From: Dioscorea cayenensis subsp. rotundata
Lineage: Eukaryota; Streptophyta; Magnoliopsida; Dioscoreales; Dioscoreaceae
Assembly: GCF_009730915.1 (NCBI RefSeq)
Contig: NC_052484.1
Coordinates: 930,001-994,000 of the forward strand
DNA: 64,000 nt
Reading direction: 5' to 3'
Positions 1 to 12,161 of the stretch are shown piece after piece. Position 1 is the first letter of the stretch, and every line of letters starts with the position of its first letter. Under the pieces are notes generated by a model, which searched no databases, was not told where the DNA came from, and saw nothing but the letters and a program-made list of their open reading frames with translations. Position numbers and translations under genes: made by a program.

Positions 1-64
1 TTATTCCAACTAAAATATCACACACAAATTAATTATCACAACCAATTAGCATTCAACAAAAACA

Positions 65-118
65 AGCACTATATAATATGAAGAAATACAAGCAAAGCTT
101 ATTCTTCACTGAATAACA
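65..118 (+). promoter_or_regulatory. TATA box and leader of the NPF transporter gene
   Basis: A TATATAA motif lies at 70-76, about 45 bases before the ATG at 119. The short distance to the start codon implies a very short leader or a slightly different initiation site. Assigned by position and sequence only. Confidence 0.4.
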
Positions 119-2082
119 ATGGCAGAGAACTTAGAGAATGGGCAAGGAGATCATCACTTCACTAAGGATGGCACCGTTGATCTCAAGGGCAATCCTGTTC
201 TTAGGTCTAAGAGAGGTGGATGGAAGGCTTGTTCTTTTATTGTAGGTATGTAAATCTTAATATATAAGTTTAAGTCTTTTAATTTGATTTAATTTTCTTC
301 TTTTTTTCTTTAAAACATGTGAGCAAGTCATGGATTTCTCTCAATCTTTGATTTAGAAGAAAAAAATAAAATACTAATTCTCTTATTGTAAAGATGATTT
401 TGAGTCTCTTATTTCATATAAAAGTCAGATCTTTTATTTTATTAACATAAATATTATGAAAAGAATGTATATGCACATGCGTTGTATGAAATATATATTT
501 GAGAGAATAATGCTATATATATTGAATATTTCATCATATTTGCTTAATATTTGATGTAAATAAGAATATATAAGTGTCTCATTCTATTGGTGTGGATGCA
601 GTGTATGAAGTATTTGAGAGGATGGCATATTATGGGATATCATCGAACTTGTTTATTTATTTGACAAAGAGACTTCATCAAGGAGTGGTTGAGGCTGCCA
701 ATAATGTTACTAATTGGGCAGGGACTGTATTTTTAGTTCCTCTTGTTGGTGCTTATATTGCCGATGCTTATCTTGGGAGATATTGGACTTTTGTTGCGGG
801 ATCTGTAATTTATGTAATGGTAAGAATTTTACTAACTTTGGCTTCAGTACTTTATTATTATTATTTTTTTTTTTGAGGTAGGGCGACAAGCGCCAACCCT
901 CAGGGATATACGTGGGGCAGGGGTATCGCCGCCACGTCCTCACCCTCTGGAAAGCGGGGAGTGCGGTTCATGGGAATCGAAACTCCCGCCTCCCCAACAC
1001 GAGGGGACCCAGGGTACTGCTGGGCTCCTCATCCGTTGGTTACTTTATCTTTTACTTAAAAAAAAATATTTATTTTGAATTTTTAAGTTATTTTATTTTA
1101 GTTTTATATTTTTAAATAAAAACAGAAATATGCGATGAGAAACAAAGTTATGCATTGATCTTAATATAACGTTTTTTCAAAATATTTTTTACTTCTTCAT
1201 TTGAGTAAAATAAAAGTAGTGTAAGTAGTAAGTGTAATGTTTTCAAATAGAATATATTATGTTAATAATAGACGGTTATTATGTCATCGATATTTAAACT
1301 CCATAAAAGAAAGTTAAGAGATGGTTTAGGAGAACTTAATTGCAAGTAGCAATGTTCATCTAGAACACAAAATAACTTTTATTTTTATTTTTTAAATATT
1401 GGACTAATCACAAATATGATTGATTTGATTGATTTATTCATTGTGAATTTTCTTTTCTTTCTTTTGGCATCTATGGACTTTTAGTTTTCCAAGCCAACAA
1501 TTAGTGAGCTTGCTTGTTGACTTTGACTTTCACTTTGACTTATCTTTATGAAGAGTTATGAATGGCCCCTTGATGTTGAAAAGAAGCTCACCAATGTTGA
1601 AAAAAAGACCACACTTTTACCTTTCTTTCCTAAATATTTGAAGCAAAGAGATAAGTGTTGACTCTAGAATTAAATCCATAGTACTGTACTTGGTTGAAAT
1701 AGAAACAATTTTTTTAAAAATATATATATATATATATAATAATTAAATAGAATTAAATGTTATCAATTAGTATTGATGGAAAAAAAAATTAAATTATTTA
1801 TTTTACTATTATAAATATAGATATTATTAAAATAACAATATATTTTTTTTTATAAAAATTATTTAATTACTAGTTGATGTTTCATTAGAACATATTCACT
1901 TATATTTAATTTTATAAATACATAAATCCATAACAAATTTAATATTCTCTTCCTTAATTCCCAACTTAACTAGAAATATAATAATAAATGCTTTTAATGT
2001 TTGACTTGAAAAAGAAATGCAGTATCACTCTTTTATTATAGAGACAATCACGAACATATATATAGTAATGAACATGCCCAAG

Positions 2083-2120
<38 letters not shown>

Positions 2121-4024
2121 TTGTTTTATATGATAAAAAATTAACTTGTTATGGTGTGGTGCAATAGGGAATGTGCTTGTTGGTAATAGCAGTGTCCATA
2201 CCATCACTAAGGCCACCACCTTGTGCAACAACATGCAAACCAGCAACCACAATGCAACTAGCCATCTTCTTCTCTGGCTTGTACATACTTGCACTTGGAA
2301 ATGGTGGCACCAAACCAAACATCTCAACAATGGGTGCAGACCAATTTGATGACTTTGATCCCATTGAGAGGACTCACAAGCTCTCTTTCTTCAATTGGTG
2401 GATGTTTAGCATCTTTTTGGGCACTCTCTTTGCCAACACTGTCCTTGTTTACTTACAAGATAATGTGGGATGGTCCCTTGGTTATGGTATCCCTTTGCTT
2501 GGCCTTGCTGTCTCTGTTTGTATCTTCTTGTTTGGGACTTCTTTTTATAGGCATAAGGTCCCCCAAGGGAGTCCTTTTACAAGGATGGCTAAGGTTGTTG
2601 TGGCTGCTTTGAAGAAGTGGAGGGTTGTTGTTCCTAGTGATCCTAAGGACCTTCATGAGCTTGACTTGGAGGAGTACGCAAAGAAGTCAAAGACAAGAAT
2701 TGATTCCACTGATTCATTGAGGTTGGTTTTTCTCTGTTTTTTATTGTGATTATATTTAAATCATACATATAAACACATGATCTTTTTATTACATACAAAA
2801 CTTGATATTTTGTTTAACTCATCATAAGTACCATTCAAGCAATTCAATATGATTTCAATTTTACTTTTTTATGCAAATAGAGTTGTTTTTGATAAACACA
2901 AGCTCATAATTATCTAGTTATGTAAAGATTATTTGAGTAAAAAAGTAGAATTATAATTTGAGTATAGTTATCTATTCTTAATTTGAGTAAGATTAATCAT
3001 TTTGAATCTTAGTAGAAACTGGTTTAATTTGTTCTAGTGTGATGGTGTGATGATGTATTCATTGACCATGAGAGTGTTAATAAGTTAATCTCATTGAGTA
3101 CTTATTCATTATCAGTTGTTTCCCCCATCTTTTCATTATTTATACTTCTAACAAAAGAATCTATCTAATATGGTATCAAAGTCTAATACCTTTGTTTAAT
3201 GTATGAAATGTAGATTTCTGAACAGAGCTGCAGTGAAAAATGGCAAGACATCTCCATGGATTCTATGCGCAGTGACACAAGTAGAAGAAACAAAGCAAAT
3301 TTTCAGAATGCTTCCAATTATCATCACAATGTTCATCCCATGCACAATGATAGCTCAAGTGAACACTCTGTTCATCAAGCAAGGAACAACATTAAACCGA
3401 CACATCGGTCCTCATTTCCAAATCCCTCCGGCGAGTCTCGCCGCATTTCTCACAATATCCATGCTTGTTTCAGTCGTCATTTATGACCGATTCTTCGTGA
3501 ATTTCATGAGAAACATTACTAAAAACCCCAGAGGAATCACATTGCTGCAAAGAATAGGAGTTGGAGTGTTCATTCAATCATTAATCTTTGTGATTGCTGC
3601 ATTTACTGAAAGATGGAGACTAAGTGTTGCAAGAAAGCATGGATTGGAAAAAGGCGGCCAAGTTCCTTTGTCTATATTCATAATTCTGCCTCAGTTTGTT
3701 ATAATGGGAATATCAGATGCATTCTTGGTTGTGGGAAAGCTTGAGTTCTTTTATGATCAAGCTCCAGAAAGCATGAAAAGTTTGGGGACAGCTTGTTCTT
3801 TGACAGCTTATGGAGTTGGGAATTTTCTAAGTAGTGTTTTACTTTCAACAGTGACTGAAATCACAAGAAGGAATGACAATGCATGGGTGATGGACAACCT
3901 CAATGCTTCTCATTTGGATTATTATTATGCACTCCTTGCTGTTCTTAGTTTTGTGAACTTCTTGGTCTTCCTTCTTGTTAGCAAGTTTTATTCTTACAAA
4001 GCCGAAGATTTTAATAAGGCGTAA
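119..4024 (+). CDS. NPF5.2: NRT1/PTR FAMILY (NPF) proton-coupled transporter, NPF5.2/PTR3-like
   Basis: Four exons join in frame: 119-245, 602-819, 2168-2721 and 3214-4024, all with GT-AG borders, giving 569 residues, the usual NPF length. NPF proteins are 12-helix major facilitator proteins that import nitrate, di/tripeptides or hormones together with protons. Visible hallmarks are the proton-coupling ExxER motif (EVFER, residues 45-49) in helix 1, the FYxxINxGSL-equivalent region replaced by LALGNGGTKPNISTMGADQF in the third exon, and the C-terminal FFYDQAPESMKSLGTA segment. The N-terminal stretch TKDGTVDLKGNPV followed by GGWKACSF is typical of the NPF5 clade and matches my memory of Arabidopsis PTR3/NPF5.2 best. 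The substrate cannot be read from sequence; NPF5.2 relatives are linked to peptide transport and wound or pathogen response. No break was seen. Intron 2 carries a SINE and long AT-rich stretches. Confidence 0.93.
856..1040 (-). mobile_element. tRNA-derived SINE in NPF intron 2
   Basis: A 170-base GC-rich block stands out in AT-rich intron sequence. Read on the minus strand it ends in a poly(A)/AATAAT-type tail (the T-run at about 863-875 on the plus strand) and contains a B-box-like stretch (GTTTCGATTCCC) of RNA polymerase III promoters. The insert is bounded by the direct repeat TACTTTAT at 848-855 and 1041-1048, which is the target-site duplication expected for retroposition. A clear A box was not found, so the 5' end may be shortened or diverged. 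The family was not identified. Confidence 0.7.
2880..3190 (+). other. Possible LTR-element remnant in NPF intron 3
   Basis: A TGGTATCAAAG motif near 3171 resembles the initiator-tRNA primer binding site that follows a 5' LTR. No internal coding region and no second LTR are seen, so at most this is a short broken fossil. Weak call. Confidence 0.15.
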
Positions 4025-4556
4025 AACCGGTCGATCTCTAATGGCGTTGTGTTATGTACTCGATATCGATTGCATATATATATATATATATGTAATTGTT
4101 TCTCTTGTTTTAGAGTACAATTGAAACTTAAATAACATTATGAAGGTGTGTTTGGATGCAAAATTTTTTTATTTTTTTTGTGCTGATAGATGTTTTAACT
4201 TATTTTGCTAATGAAAAATAACAGATTTGGTGTTTTCTGTAATTATGGAAGAATGTTCTTACATGGTCATCATCTTCTGACAGCTCCATCTGCTTTTATG
4301 TATATTTTTCATCTTTAGAGATGCCTAATTTTGTTTTTAATATTTGGCATTCATTTTGATTAATATATATATCCATTGTACATCATTCAAAATGTATGCC
4401 AATTAATTTTTTAAGCAATATCTTCCATTAATCTTGTTACATAGCAACATTTATACATAAAACAAAACTCCAATGAACCAAGAGAAAACAAATTATTTGC
4501 TCCAAAATAAGAAACAAGGAAAAACAAAAGAAGGCATTTCATTTTGTCTAATTTTC

Positions 4557-4865
4557 TCAAGAAACAAAGTGCTGTTGTTCATTGAGAAAACCATCATCAA
4601 AGTTCTGAGAATAACTCTCTGGATCATACCCAAACCTAACACCCCCACTCTGCTTCAAAGAAGAAGAAGAACAAGAACAAGAACAAGAAGACCTCAATGC
4701 TTGTTTCCACTGAGACTTAACCTTGAAAACAACTTGCTTCATTGAGAGAAAACAAGAACACATAAATCCTTTTTTCTCTCCAACAACAACAAACAATGAT
4801 CTCTTTGCCCAAGTTATTGCATGAACCTTCTTCTTGTTTCCCATCATGCAAAGAAGAGAAGCCAT
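4557..4865 (-). CDS. Small conserved plant protein of unknown function (102 aa)
   Basis: Single-exon reading frame of 102 residues starting MASLLCMMGNKKK. It is basic and cysteine/serine-rich in the middle, with a run of CSCSCSSSS. The C-terminal half contains MKQVVFKVKSQWKQAL and then VRFGYDPESYSQNFDDGF, a combination I recognise from unnamed short proteins found across flowering plants; no biochemical role is known to me. There is no signal peptide or clear membrane segment. The minus-strand sequence upstream (4870-5100) is AT-rich and holds no other start, so the annotated ATG is preferred. It lies tail to tail with the NPF gene, 530 bases beyond its stop, and is probably independently transcribed. 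Confidence 0.75.
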   Translation of the reverse strand: MASLLCMMGNKKKVHAITWAKRSLFVVVGEKKGFMCSCFLSMKQVVFKVKSQWKQALRSSCSCSCSSSSLKQSGGVRFGYDPESYSQNFDDGFLNEQQHFVS

Positions 4866-5276
4866 CTTGATTTGAACTCTTTAGAGGTTTATAAATCAAT
4901 GAGAATGATGAGAAAAAGAGTGTTTATAAAGAGTTGATGAAAAGAAATAATAAAAGAGTAGGATTGAAGGAAGAGGAAGACATGAAAAATGTTTCTGAAG
5001 ATGCAGAGCAATAATGTAGGTAATGGACCTGCCAAAAACAAGAACAGCAGAAAAAAGGCAACCACAACTGTCAGTGGACCATAAGACCAGCTTCATTTTC
5101 TTATTTTTTGGTTCAAGAATAAAGGGTAATTTATTTTTATACCCTTCTACACAAGTGTGTAATTACTAATATACTACTATAAAACTCATATTTAATTATA
5201 TTCTCTTTCAAATTAAATTTTTATCATTTTTGTAAGATGAATGAAATGACGCACATAAAGAGTAAGAGTATGTAGC

Positions 5277-5406
5277 CAGAGTACCGTAATGACCGAGTGG
5301 TAAGGTATTCGACTTTCATGTAAAATGTCAAAGATTAAACTCAGAGTGCCGTAATGACCGAGTGGTAAGGTATTCGACTTTCATGCAAAATGTCAAAAAT
5401 TAAACT
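5277..5406 (+). repeat. Tandem pair of 65-bp tRNA-like units
   Basis: Two nearly identical 65-bp units (5277-5341 and 5342-5406) each contain TGACCGAGTGGTAAGG, which resembles the D-arm/A-box of a class II tRNA, followed about 35 bases later by a degenerate B-box-like AGATTAAACTC. They are too short and too poorly paired to be working tRNA genes; a SINE head or tRNA-derived repeat is more likely. Confidence 0.55.
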
Positions 5407-6740
5407 CTCTAAATGTGTGGTTGAAATCTAAATAGGTTGTATGCTGACATATTTACGTTGTCCAATATATATATATATATAATTATATATTTGCTGAAAG
5501 AGTTATCCTTAATAATGCTTAAAATAAATGTAAAAGAAAGGATGAGGTAATGTTTGAGTGTACATAGTTTCATAAAAATAAACTTTCTCAAAATCAAAAT
5601 TTATAAAATTTGATCTATTTTAAAAATAAAATTTTCCAAATGATCATTGTCATTTATGAATTTTTTTTTTTAACTGAATATATAACTTCAATGGTTTTTC
5701 TCTTCAATATTCAAAAAGTCTATATAAAATCTTATTTGTATAAATAATATTATTTTACAATTTTTTTTTTGTAGATAATTCCATGAAATCATACCATCTC
5801 AATGATTTATTTATTTATTTTGGTGATGTACTAATTACACATTTTAATAGGGGCAATAACAAGCAAAAGACAAGAATGAAGGAATCTAGGCAGAGAAATG
5901 TGGGCCTTGAAGAACATGATAAAGAGACTTGGTTCAATGATTTGAGCAATTGCCATTGAATCATAAGCTAAGGATGTCGGACATATAAATAAATATATAT
6001 ATAATAATTTAATATTAATTGAGAGAATTATCACCAATCAATTTACATAAATTTATCTAACCTTTTGATGAAACAAATAAATAATAAATAAATAAAAGAA
6101 CACATAAATTCACACTTAAAAAATCCTAAAATATATTTAAATAGTTCCACAATGACCAAAATTTGAATTGATGTGGATTCAATCTCGACTATAACATAAC
6201 TCTGCTACTTGTTTGATTATTTATTTATTTTTTAAATAAGTCTATAAATGGGAGTTTTGCCCTCGCACCCGATGAAATTAGTGGTAGGCTAAGAACCAGT
6301 TTTTTGAGCCGTATTAAATTGAATGCATATCACAAACTCTAACATAATCATATCAAAAAATTTCTTTCAACTCGAAGAATCACATAAGTCATAGTATCAA
6401 CTTTTCGAGCCATATCAAATAGAATTCAGATCACAAACTATAACAAAATCATATAGTTTCATATTATTATTAATGTTTCATATTATTATTAATGTTTCAT
6501 CTTTCTCTCTTGCTAAATTAGCAAAAAGTTGCCATCCATTACTGCATTGTGAACTTGTACTAATTTACATATATTACTTTGCAAAACAAAAAGCAAGGGT
6601 TAACATTACAAACACATGGATCAAGACCTACACAAAAATTCACATCTATTTCACTGAACTAATCCTTTCCATTTGTTTTTTTTTTTCTTTTTTTAATATC
6701 CTATAATTTCACAAACCACAAAAACAAAACCTTTCTCTCT
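5407..6740. other. AT-rich intergenic DNA
   Basis: No supported gene. The only structure seen is a loose direct repeat at about 6300-6450 (two blocks built on GAGCC-ATATCAAAT and ATCACAAACT-TAACA) and a short TTTCATATTATTATTAATG duplication at 6457-6498. Confidence 0.6.
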
Positions 6741-8444
6741 TTACCTGCAAAAGTTTTGATTGAAAGCTTGAGTTTGGGAATGTATGATAGCCACTCCTAC
6801 AGAGAAACATTGCAGAGCAGAAAGAGTTCGATCGAAGTAGAGGCAGTGAAGTCCCTCGTCGGCATTCACCATTTTCAGTATCGGTTCGCCCTTTTCTCCA
6901 CCCTGAAATAATTGCAGCAAAAAATCAAATAAAAATTATAGTTACAAACCAATATGCATGTATCACATTGAGCTAGTTTCTATATTAGATTCTTACTTGA
7001 ACATTCATAGAATACGAGAAATTTAAGTGAAGTCAATACTATATATATACACACATACCTTTGTAAACAAATAAACAGGTTTAGAATCTTCTTTTGAGTG
7101 TTCCTCTGGAGAAGATTTTGCTGAAGATGGAACTTGGTTGAGGACGGTGAGTGCACATCCGAGATCCCATCCGCCGCAATCACAATGTCCACCTGACCTC
7201 CATCTTTGAATAAGACTCGATGGGCCGCCAATTATGGTGTTCGGACCACCGTGAAAACCATCCGGCACTATCACATTCACAATCTTCTCATTTTGCCTTG
7301 TTGTATTGGAATTGTCCAACTTAACCTTTCTGAGAAATTTAAGTCCCCAACCACCGATTTCCGGCTTGTTCTTCGTACTATTACATTGAGAATCCTTCAC
7401 AACAACAGAAGCCAGCTCGAGATTAGGAGGAAAATTAAACTCAAGGTATTTCTTTGAGTCTATTCCATCAGCATTGCATAATTCGAACAGAAATGGTGGC
7501 TTTACTAGTTCATCATATTGAAAGCTTGGCTTACGCTTGTTGAATGAATATTCTGGTTTGAATATACTTGACATCTTCTTTGACAAAGTCTTTCCTTTGA
7601 TTGAAGCAGAGGATGAAATTTTTAATTCCATCGGTCGGTCTTCACTAGCGACAAACAGAACAAACTTGGTCTCTGTGACTTTAGAACTGCTCGAGTTTAG
7701 AACAAGTGAACTGGACACATTCATTTTCGCAACAAACTCGCAGGAATCAGTGATGGAAATTTTGGTACCCTTTTTACGACATTTTCTTGCATGGAACAAG
7801 TATGCGTACTCCAAAGCTTCATCGGTAATGGATTCAATCTTATAAGGATTGGCGACAAACACCTCTTCCCAATTATCATCCATTGTGAACACAAAATTCG
7901 GCAAGCCATCTTTCCATACACAACGAAGATATGCTTTGGAAATGGAACCATGCAAGAGCTCGCTCGATTGATCTGACCCACATACAGAACTCTTCAATGC
8001 AGAAACCTTTTCAAGCTTTTTCATTGAACCATTAGTTAACTCAGGGGATTCTAGACATTTGGTATAAGCTGATCTTCGGCTGAATCGGTTCACATTATCA
8101 TTTAGAAGGGTCTCAGCCTTGACAATAGTCGCTGGTGAATCATGAGTATTTTTCCCTGAGGAACTAAGATCTTCATTTCGGAGACCAGCTGCCATGAAAT
8201 ACTCGAAAATAAGTTCACTCACATTATTCACACTTGTTGTTTTCTGAAAGACGAACTCAGAGGATCTCAAATTCAATGGGATGTGTAACAAGGAAGCTGT
8301 CAAGCATGTTTTAGATTGCAACACACCCAAGGAATGCCAACGACTGACATTATCCGAAAGTTTGAGTTCGTTACTGCACTGGCCTGATTTCTCTCTACAT
8401 CTTTGTCGACAATTCCGTTGGTCTGCATTCAGATTCAAACTCAT
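6741..8444 (-). CDS. DUF3527 domain protein
   Basis: Two coding exons on the minus strand, 8444-7059 and 6902-6741, join in phase 0 to give 515 residues. The N-terminal 170 residues are serine/asparagine-rich and poorly structured. From about residue 171 (AYLRCVWKDGLPNFVF) the protein matches the plant DUF3527 family, including DEALEYAYLFHARKCRKKG, the segment VNVIVPDGFHGGPNT and the closing GGPSSLIQRWRSGGHCDCGG WDLGC block, and the last exon supplies the conserved ending LHCLYFDRTLSALQCFSVGV. The family has no established biochemical function. The start ATG is directly preceded by an AG, so a leader intron probably ends there; the likely transcription start lies near the CT-rich tract (minus strand) at 9750-9950. 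No break seen. Confidence 0.9.
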
Positions 8445-9749
8445 CCTACTAACTCCTTGTTTGATTCTAAAGCAATGGACTATGGTTCATCCGCACAAAG
8501 TCGCAGTATTTAAAATATGGATGAAAGTGAATGTTCATGAAATCAATCTGCAGAGCATTATGAAAAGATCTTACCACCAACTCATTGCGAAAAAGAAAAA
8601 GATGCATCAACTAAGATGTAAGATATTGCGGAAAAAAAAATTTATCGGTAATAGGCAAAACATAAGTGAGAAAGAAGCAGAGATCATCATATCACACAAA
8701 CAAATGCAAAAGAACAATCAAATTCTGACCTTGAACATGGAGAAACTCACTAATAACAATGAAAATTTTGAAATAATCCACACATTTTTTGTTTCTCAAG
8801 GTTTGTGGATGATATCAAGTTTGTTCTTCTTCTTGATTTAGTGCTTTACAAACAACATGGCACACATTGATGAAATTCCTTTTCAACATAACAAAATGCA
8901 AAATTAAAACCTGACTTTTTTTTTTTGTTTGGCACATTCACTGAACAAGGTACTGTAATTACTGACAATCCAAACTTGGAAGGTAGGTGTAAATGACTTG
9001 CCGAAGATAGTAAGTAATGAATTACGGCAATAATGGAAGTGGATTAATGCCACTCCAGGATCAACCCGGAAAACATTTTCACAGGATTCAATCAGATAAT
9101 AAATTTTGACAATATAATGCATTCTATTGCTTCATGAACTATCAAATGCAAATTTCTCCATTACAACACCATGAAGGAATACAAACAAGAACACCATGAA
9201 AAGTAAAATAAAAAACTGAAAACTAAGTTAATAGAATGAAGAGCAGATCACTATTCAACATGGATTAAATAACTCACAAAATGCATAAAAGAAGAATTAA
9301 TCAGAAAGTTAAAGACTAGAGATACTGAATCACAAAAAGCACAAGGTTTCTTACTCCATAGACACCCAAAGCTCCAATCTCTCCATGCCAATCTCTGTAA
9401 AGTTAAGCAGAAAAATATGATTTTTAGCACAAAAAAAAAAAAGCAACAAAAAAAGTTTTTTCCTTTGTTTTTAAGAGAATCCAAAAATGGAGAAAGAGAA
9501 GACTTCTTGTTTTGCTCAATGATTTAAGCCACTAAGATAAGATAAAGTACCACTAGTCTTCTCTAAAGCCATGACTTTTAAAGAGAAGGATTCAAAAGGA
9601 CCCACAGAGCACCAAGTATTCCTTCAAGGAGAGAGAATGAGGAAAAACGCGTATAAGAAAAGAGAAAAATCAAACCTTTTTCAGTGATTTCCGGATAATT
9701 TCATCTTCCTTTTGTTTCAGTAAACATATTCAACTGTTATTGCTCCACT

Positions 9750-9945
9750 TGGTTGCCACCCAATGGTGAAGAAGAAGAAGAAGAAGAAGAAGAAGAGAAG
9801 GGGGAAGTAGGGACTAAAAGTGTTGGCTGTTTGCAAGCAAGATGTAAACCATTTTACACTGTGGAGCTTGAAAAGGATGGAAAGAGAAAGACAAGGACAA
9901 AGAGAGAGCGAGAGAGAGAGAGAAAGAGTGAGGCCTTGTGAACAG
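9750..9945 (-). promoter_or_regulatory. CT/TTC-rich tract, candidate leader of the DUF3527 gene
   Basis: On the minus strand this region is a pyrimidine tract: (TTC)n at 9771-9797 and (CT)n at 9900-9930. Such tracts are common at plant transcription starts and leaders, and the DUF3527 gene is the only minus-strand gene downstream of it. Placement is inference. Confidence 0.3.
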
Positions 9946-10129
9946 TAGAAAACGGTGGCTTGTGTCCAAATTGCAAGTGGGTAGCTGATGCAAACGTGTG
10001 CTCAATAGTAACTCCACCCATTTCCCATCATACCATCTCTTTCTTTCTCTTTAACGTTATATATATATATATATATATATACTAAAGATACAGGTGAGAT
10101 TAGAAATTAAAGAGACAACAGACAATCTG

Positions 10130-10440
10130 TTATGCACACAAGTGGCAAAGACAATATGTTATTCATATAAGTGGTGAGGATATATACAAAGAGTCTATCT
10201 CATAGTCGATTTAAGATTAAAGGGGTTCATTATAATACTCCACTAAGACTGACGCCTTTGTTAGTCTGGGTAATTTGAGTGACGCTCTCGTCACTCCGGA
10301 TAATCCAGGCGCTTGACACTCAACAGTATTTTACTCAAAGTACCACCTGGTCAGAACCTTCAATGATGCCCACCACTTATATATATATACATGAAGTCTA
10401 TCTCATGACCGATATGAGACTAAAGGGATTCATTACATGA
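10130..10440. repeat. Unidentified interspersed repeat with direct and inverted parts
   Basis: The stretch TCTATCTCATAGTCGATTTA with following AAAGGGGTTCATTA at about 10193-10232 recurs, diverged, at about 10397-10434. Between them TATAAGTGGTGAGG (10167) is mirrored by CCACCACTTATA (10371-10382). This looks like part of a repeat family, but I could not name it or fix its ends. Confidence 0.35.
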
Positions 10441-11429
10441 GAATGAAGAGATACGAAGATAAATTGCGATGAATATTTGTAAATTAATATATATGTATGT
10501 GAGTGTATATATATTCTATATCAAAATTAAGTGATTATTAATTACTGGAGTTGGTCTAAATAACAAAGATGTAAATGACTTAAATAACTAGTTTGGAGTT
10601 TGATTTAGAAAAAATATATATGTAAGAAGGGATTTCTTTTCTTATACAACGCCCAGTATCTCTGGTTAATATATTAATTTAGAGTTTGTGACTTTCAGGA
10701 AACTTGTGAGTTAAAGAAAACAAAGATAAGTAATTGTTGCCTGTATTTTATCTTTAAAATATAAGTATAATTATTATATTATTTTTTATAAAAATAAATA
10801 AAACATTATCACTTAATTTATTTTTTTAACAAAAAAAATCCTTATGAGAGATTAATAAGAGTACATATTATTTTATCTCGAGACTAATTTATAGTAGATG
10901 ATTCTTAAAACGTCGATGGTTGAGTGTGATCTTTAAATTATTATTTAAAAATTTTTATCTTAATTTTTATTTTTAAAATTGTATTAATAGAATTAAGATA
11001 AGCTTTAAAATTGTCTAAAAATTTTAAAATGAAGATAAGCTTTAAAATTACGTTGGAAGGCCAAGTTTCATAAAAATTTAAGGTGAAGGACTTTGTGACG
11101 ATTATCAAATATAATCTTAATTTTTTCGATCATTAATCGTAATAAAATTATGCGCAACATTCGATTTAATAAAAGAGTTAGTCTCTCATTGTCTTTTCTT
11201 TTCTTTTATCTAGTACTATGTCTTTTCTTCATTCCTTGTAGATTATGTAGTATTTTTCATATTGATTTTTTTTTTTATCTATTTTAATTTTTTTTATTGG
11301 CACCCAAAAATATTTATCTCCTCTTGCTTTTATTAAATACATCACTCTTTTCAATAAAACTATGATTTATCTATTTTTATAAATAAAATGTGTAAATAAG
11401 TATGGGAATATGAATTTTTGCCATTTAAC

Positions 11430-12161
11430 ACTATTTAAAAATATTTAAATAGTAGATACGAACAACTAATTTACCAATCATTTTTCATATATAAACTCTA
11501 TAAAAAATATAAATAATAATTTCACAAAATAATTTTTTTTTTTTATAATTGTTAAGTATAATTGTGGAATTTAGATCAGGGCAATTTTCAAAGACTATGA
11601 TAATGAAAAAACTCCAAATATTTTAATAGACATTTTTTAAATATATCCCTTACAAAAATAAAAATTTTATAAAAAAATTTCTTTCTGAAAATAAAAATAA
11701 CAATTTTATAAGGGGTTAAGTGTAATTTATTTTTAAGAGAATAAAAATAAATTTTAATAGTGGTTTGAATGTGATTTTATAATTGAGATTTTGAGAAATT
11801 TTAAACGCTATAGTAAAGGAAAATTCACTCTTTTTGAATGGACATCTTTTATAAAGAACCCATAGAGAGTATAATTTACAAAAATCTCTATTATTAAGAT
11901 AAAAATAAAAACTGTATAGGATCTACGTGTAATTTTGCAAATGAGATTTGGCAACTTTTAACGGCAATACGATAGAGGAAAAACTCCAACTTTTCGAATG
12001 GACCTTTTCCATATACAACCTTGTGCTTAAAAATTATAAAAATAATTTTTTTAGAACAAAAATTAAAAATTTATAGGGGGTTAAGCGTAATTTTATAATT
12101 AAGATTTGGACAATTTTCAAAGGAAAAACTCACCTTTTTAAAATGAACATTTTCATATATA
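11430..12161. repeat. AT-rich minisatellite, left part
   Basis: Diverged tandem units of roughly 145-180 bp, each built from the same ordered blocks: a GGGGTTAAGTGTAATTTTATAA core, AATTGAGATTTGG, AATTTTCAAAGGCTATA, GGAAAAACTCCAACTTTTT, GAATGGACATTTTC and ATATATAACC. About four units are visible before the array is cut by the inserted element at 12162. No coding potential. Confidence 0.65.

Noticed and set aside
1690-2120. Regulatory function for the (TA)n runs
   Set aside because: Simple TA repeats occur all over this window, mostly within introns and spacers, with no sign of a specific role.
5277-5406. Functional tRNA genes
   Set aside because: Units are 65 bp, lack complete acceptor-stem and anticodon-stem pairing and have a degenerate B box.
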